Shown here one piece after another: positions 62,482-64,000 of a DNA stretch of 64,000 nucleotides. Position numbers and translations under genes: made by a program. Numbering within the stretch: position 1 is the stretch's first letter; each line of letters starts with the position of its first letter. The DNA comes from Methylomonas koyamae (lineage in GTDB: Bacteria > Pseudomonadota > Gammaproteobacteria > Methylococcales > Methylomonadaceae): contig NZ_AP019777.1 in NCBI RefSeq assembly GCF_019669905.1, positions 1,984,001 through 2,048,000 of the forward strand, in the 5' to 3' direction. The notes beneath the pieces were generated by a model. The model was not told where the DNA came from, did not search any database, and saw only the letters and a list, made by a program, of their open reading frames with translations.

Positions 62482-62688
62482 TCACGCGATATGGCAGGAG
62501 GTCGCACACTGCGGGCAGCCGTTAACTTGGCGGAACGATTCGGCGGCTTTTTTGACCGCGCTGGCGCAACTGGCGATGGAACCTAAATAGCGGATGCCGT
62601 CTTTGGCCGGCAACAGCGAACAAGCCGCGTTGTGAACCAGGTGATCTCCGTTTGCTTGGGCGTTAATTTCGACGTAAAACTCGGCCAT
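62482..62688 (-). CDS. Cys-rich miniprotein (68 aa), hypothetical
   Basis: The ATG at 62688 follows ACGAGGTACAG. The product has His19 and Cys23 (HNAACSLL), a central Cys (ASCAS) and a C-terminal CPQCATSCH, so four or more Cys/His ligands that could hold a metal. The C-x2-C-x3-CH ending is distinctive. No family is recognised by reading. A hairpin pair lies after its stop. Confidence 0.55.
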   Translation of the reverse strand: MAEFYVEINAQANGDHLVHNAACSLLPAKDGIRYLGSIASCASAVKKAAESFRQVNGCPQCATSCHIA

Positions 62689-63113
62689 GGTCTGTACCTC
62701 GTAAAGGATAGGTTTGTCGGAATCGGCTCGAGCGCCCGGCTACTGTTCTTGCAGCAGTAATTCTTTGAAATTAAACTGGAAAATGAAAGCCGGGCCAACC
62801 TCGGGCTCGATTTTGCCCGAGCAATCGGCATGCCACATTTCAGGGCGGTGTGGCCGGGGCGGTTGCGGCGCAACGGCGGTTTCGCCGTCGCAACGCCGGA
62901 AATTCGCGGCCTGCCGCGCCGTCGGCGCCGGGTGGTCATGGCTGTTGCGGTTCGCGGTTGCCGGAGCCAATCGGCGGCCTTGGTTTGTCGCATAACCGAC
63001 AAAATTGCTGGGTTTTGTCGTTTGCCGGCGCCAACCGGTCCGCGCAAACCGGCTAGCGTGGCATGGTGCGGTTTTTGCTGCATGCTTTCCCTCCGCCACA
63101 GAGGAAAATTGCC
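62689..63113. other. Intergenic region between the miniprotein and DUF2750 gene
   Basis: I see no supported gene in these 425 bases. A minus-strand frame (62740-63099) looks low-complexity in its first half and has no ribosome site; its last 30 codons look more protein-like (MWHADCSGKIEPEVG), but evidence is too weak to list a gene. Confidence 0.4.
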
Positions 63114-63521
63114 ATGCGCTACCAGCCCCATCGAGATGAAATTGCCGCCGTCCCGGATATGTCCGACGAGGAGCGGTTGGAGTATTTTTTGTACCGCGTG
63201 TTCGAGACCGACGAAGTTTGGTGTCTGAAAGATGCCGGGCAACCGGTCATACGCGACGTGGCTGGCCGGGACACGCTGCCGGTCTGGCCCTATAAAATCT
63301 TTGCCGAGGCCGCCGCCACCGGCGATTGGGAAGGGCTGCAGCCGGTGCCGGAATCGGTGGATTATTTCACCTACCAGACCCTGAACCGTGCCGCCGGCCA
63401 GGAGGTGACGCTGGAAATCATGCCGCGCGGTTCGGCGCCGGGATGTTTGATCGCGCCGCAGCGCCTGTTCGGCATGCTGGAAAACATGATGGAGTCGCGC
63501 GACTACACGGTCGGCGACTGA
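63114..63521 (+). CDS. DUF2750 domain protein
   Basis: The ATG at 63114 follows GAGGAAAAT. The 135-residue protein has the DUF2750 pattern: RLEYFLYRVFETDEVWCLKDAGQP, a PVWPYKIFAEAAATGDWEG segment and a C-terminal helix (RLFGMLENMME). No experimental role is known to me. It probably stands alone. Confidence 0.8.
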   Translation: MRYQPHRDEIAAVPDMSDEERLEYFLYRVFETDEVWCLKDAGQPVIRDVAGRDTLPVWPYKIFAEAAATGDWEGLQPVPESVDYFTYQTLNRAAGQEVTLEIMPRGSAPGCLIAPQRLFGMLENMMESRDYTVGD

Positions 63522-63639
63522 GCCGGTTACCGAACCCGAACCGTCGGCAACGCCAGTGGCGGCGGTCGTCGATAAAAGCGTGAACGGATAATGCCGAAGC
63601 GGTATAAATAGGGCTTTCGGCCATTTCTGATTTGTGCTT

Positions 63640-64000
63640 ATGCAAGAGCTTATGTACGACGTCAACGGTCTGCTGATCGCACTGGCGCTGTTTTTCTCGA
63701 TGATGTTGGCGATAGAGATCGGCTACCGTTTGGGCCGGCGCATCATGCCCACAGTGCACGACGACTTCAAGGCCCACGTCAACGCGAACTCGGCGTCGTT
63801 GCTCGGCATTCTGGCCTTGTTGCCGGGTTTTACCTTTCCGCTGTCCTTGCAGCGTTGCGATAGCCGCCGCGAGGCGGTGGTCGACGAGGCCAACGCCGGC
63901 GCACCGAGCCCGGTTGCCACCGGACTGTTCATTCCGGCGTTGCACGATCCGATCGACAATTTCGGCAAGCGCGACGCCGAGATGAACCGGCACGTATCGG
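63640..64000 (+). CDS. DUF4239/bestrophin-like membrane protein, N-terminal part
   Basis: The frame from the ATG at 63640 stays open to the window edge (about 120 residues). A second ATG at 63652 is a possible start. It has a membrane helix near residues 10-26 (LLIALALFFSMMLAIEI), and SASLLGILALLPGFTFPLSLQRCDSRREAVVDEANA resembles DUF4239-type membrane proteins. After VVDEANA the sequence (GAPSPVATGLFIP) departs from the IGTAYLR-like continuation I would expect. This could be divergence or a small frameshift. The end lies outside the window. Confidence 0.45.
   Translation, partial: MQELMYDVNGLLIALALFFSMMLAIEIGYRLGRRIMPTVHDDFKAHVNANSASLLGILALLPGFTFPLSLQRCDSRREAVVDEANAGAPSPVATGLFIPALHDPIDNFGKRDAEMNRHVS

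Noticed and set aside
62740..63099. A 119-codon minus-strand frame in the gap before the DUF2750 gene
   Set aside because: Its first part is low-complexity antisense-like, with no ribosome site. The last 30 codons are suggestive but not enough.

Overview
The window reads as a chromosomal segment of a gammaproteobacterium, most likely a type I methanotroph of the Methylomonas kind. This is an inference. It rests on a beta-ribofuranosylaminobenzene 5'-phosphate (beta-RFAP) synthase gene (methanopterin-type C1 carrier synthesis, rare in bacteria outside methylotrophs), a VPLPA-CTERM surface protein, an orphan soxYZ pair, a moderately high GC content and the usual gammaproteobacterial gene order trpBA-accD-folC-SPOR-cvpA-purF-metZ. 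No methane or methanol oxidation genes lie in the window, so the assignment is indirect.

Positions 1-8142 hold a long plus-strand housekeeping run: the trpB end, trpA, accD, folC, a DedD-like SPOR protein, cvpA, purF, metZ and a tandem PilZ protein. A minus-strand glutaredoxin/class II aldolase pair follows, then a large MscK-type mechanosensitive channel. Positions 12626-18627 are a riboflavin operon (nrdR-ribD-small secreted protein-ribE-ribBA-ribH-nusB-thiL-pgpA), in which the RibBA protein has a degenerate GTP cyclohydrolase II half. Then come a secreted GlcG/HbpS-like protein, a YcbL-type hydrolase, sucAB without lpd, a DUF2914 membrane protein, an H-NS-family protein, an alpha/beta hydrolase with an M14-type peptidase, and a two-domain acyltransferase resembling bifunctional ornithine-lipid synthases. 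pntAB follows.

Positions 33031-36552 are a tight plus-strand cluster: a response regulator/diguanylate cyclase, a pol-beta-fold nucleotidyltransferase, a HAD phosphatase and beta-RFAP synthase. It meets an orphan soxYZ pair tail to tail. An FNR/ANR-like box separates soxY from a divergent 64-residue membrane protein. Next are a purine salvage operon (nagZ-hpt-MTI phosphorylase), a FliL-like protein, a HIT protein, xseA, a DmeF-type metal exporter with a hexanucleotide-repeat His loop, tRNA-Asp, hsp20, NUDIX, TetR, lplT-aas, a GH30 glycosidase and proA. Six convergent gene pairs between 25.7 and 46.2 kb overlap at their 3' ends.

From 52.4 kb to the end the window is accessory. It has an intact IS5-type element with a TTAA target duplication, long non-coding stretches, and many small or poorly known genes: a stand-alone GIY-YIG protein, a candidate Cys-His-Asp hydrolase, a membrane protein with an HExxH motif, a VPLPA-CTERM protein, two lipoproteins, an SRPBCC protein, a Cys-rich miniprotein, a DUF2750 protein and a truncated DUF4239-like membrane protein at the edge. 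No CRISPR array, prophage, rRNA or well-formed riboswitch was seen. Single-operon functional links are supported by spacing; novel-function suggestions are inference.
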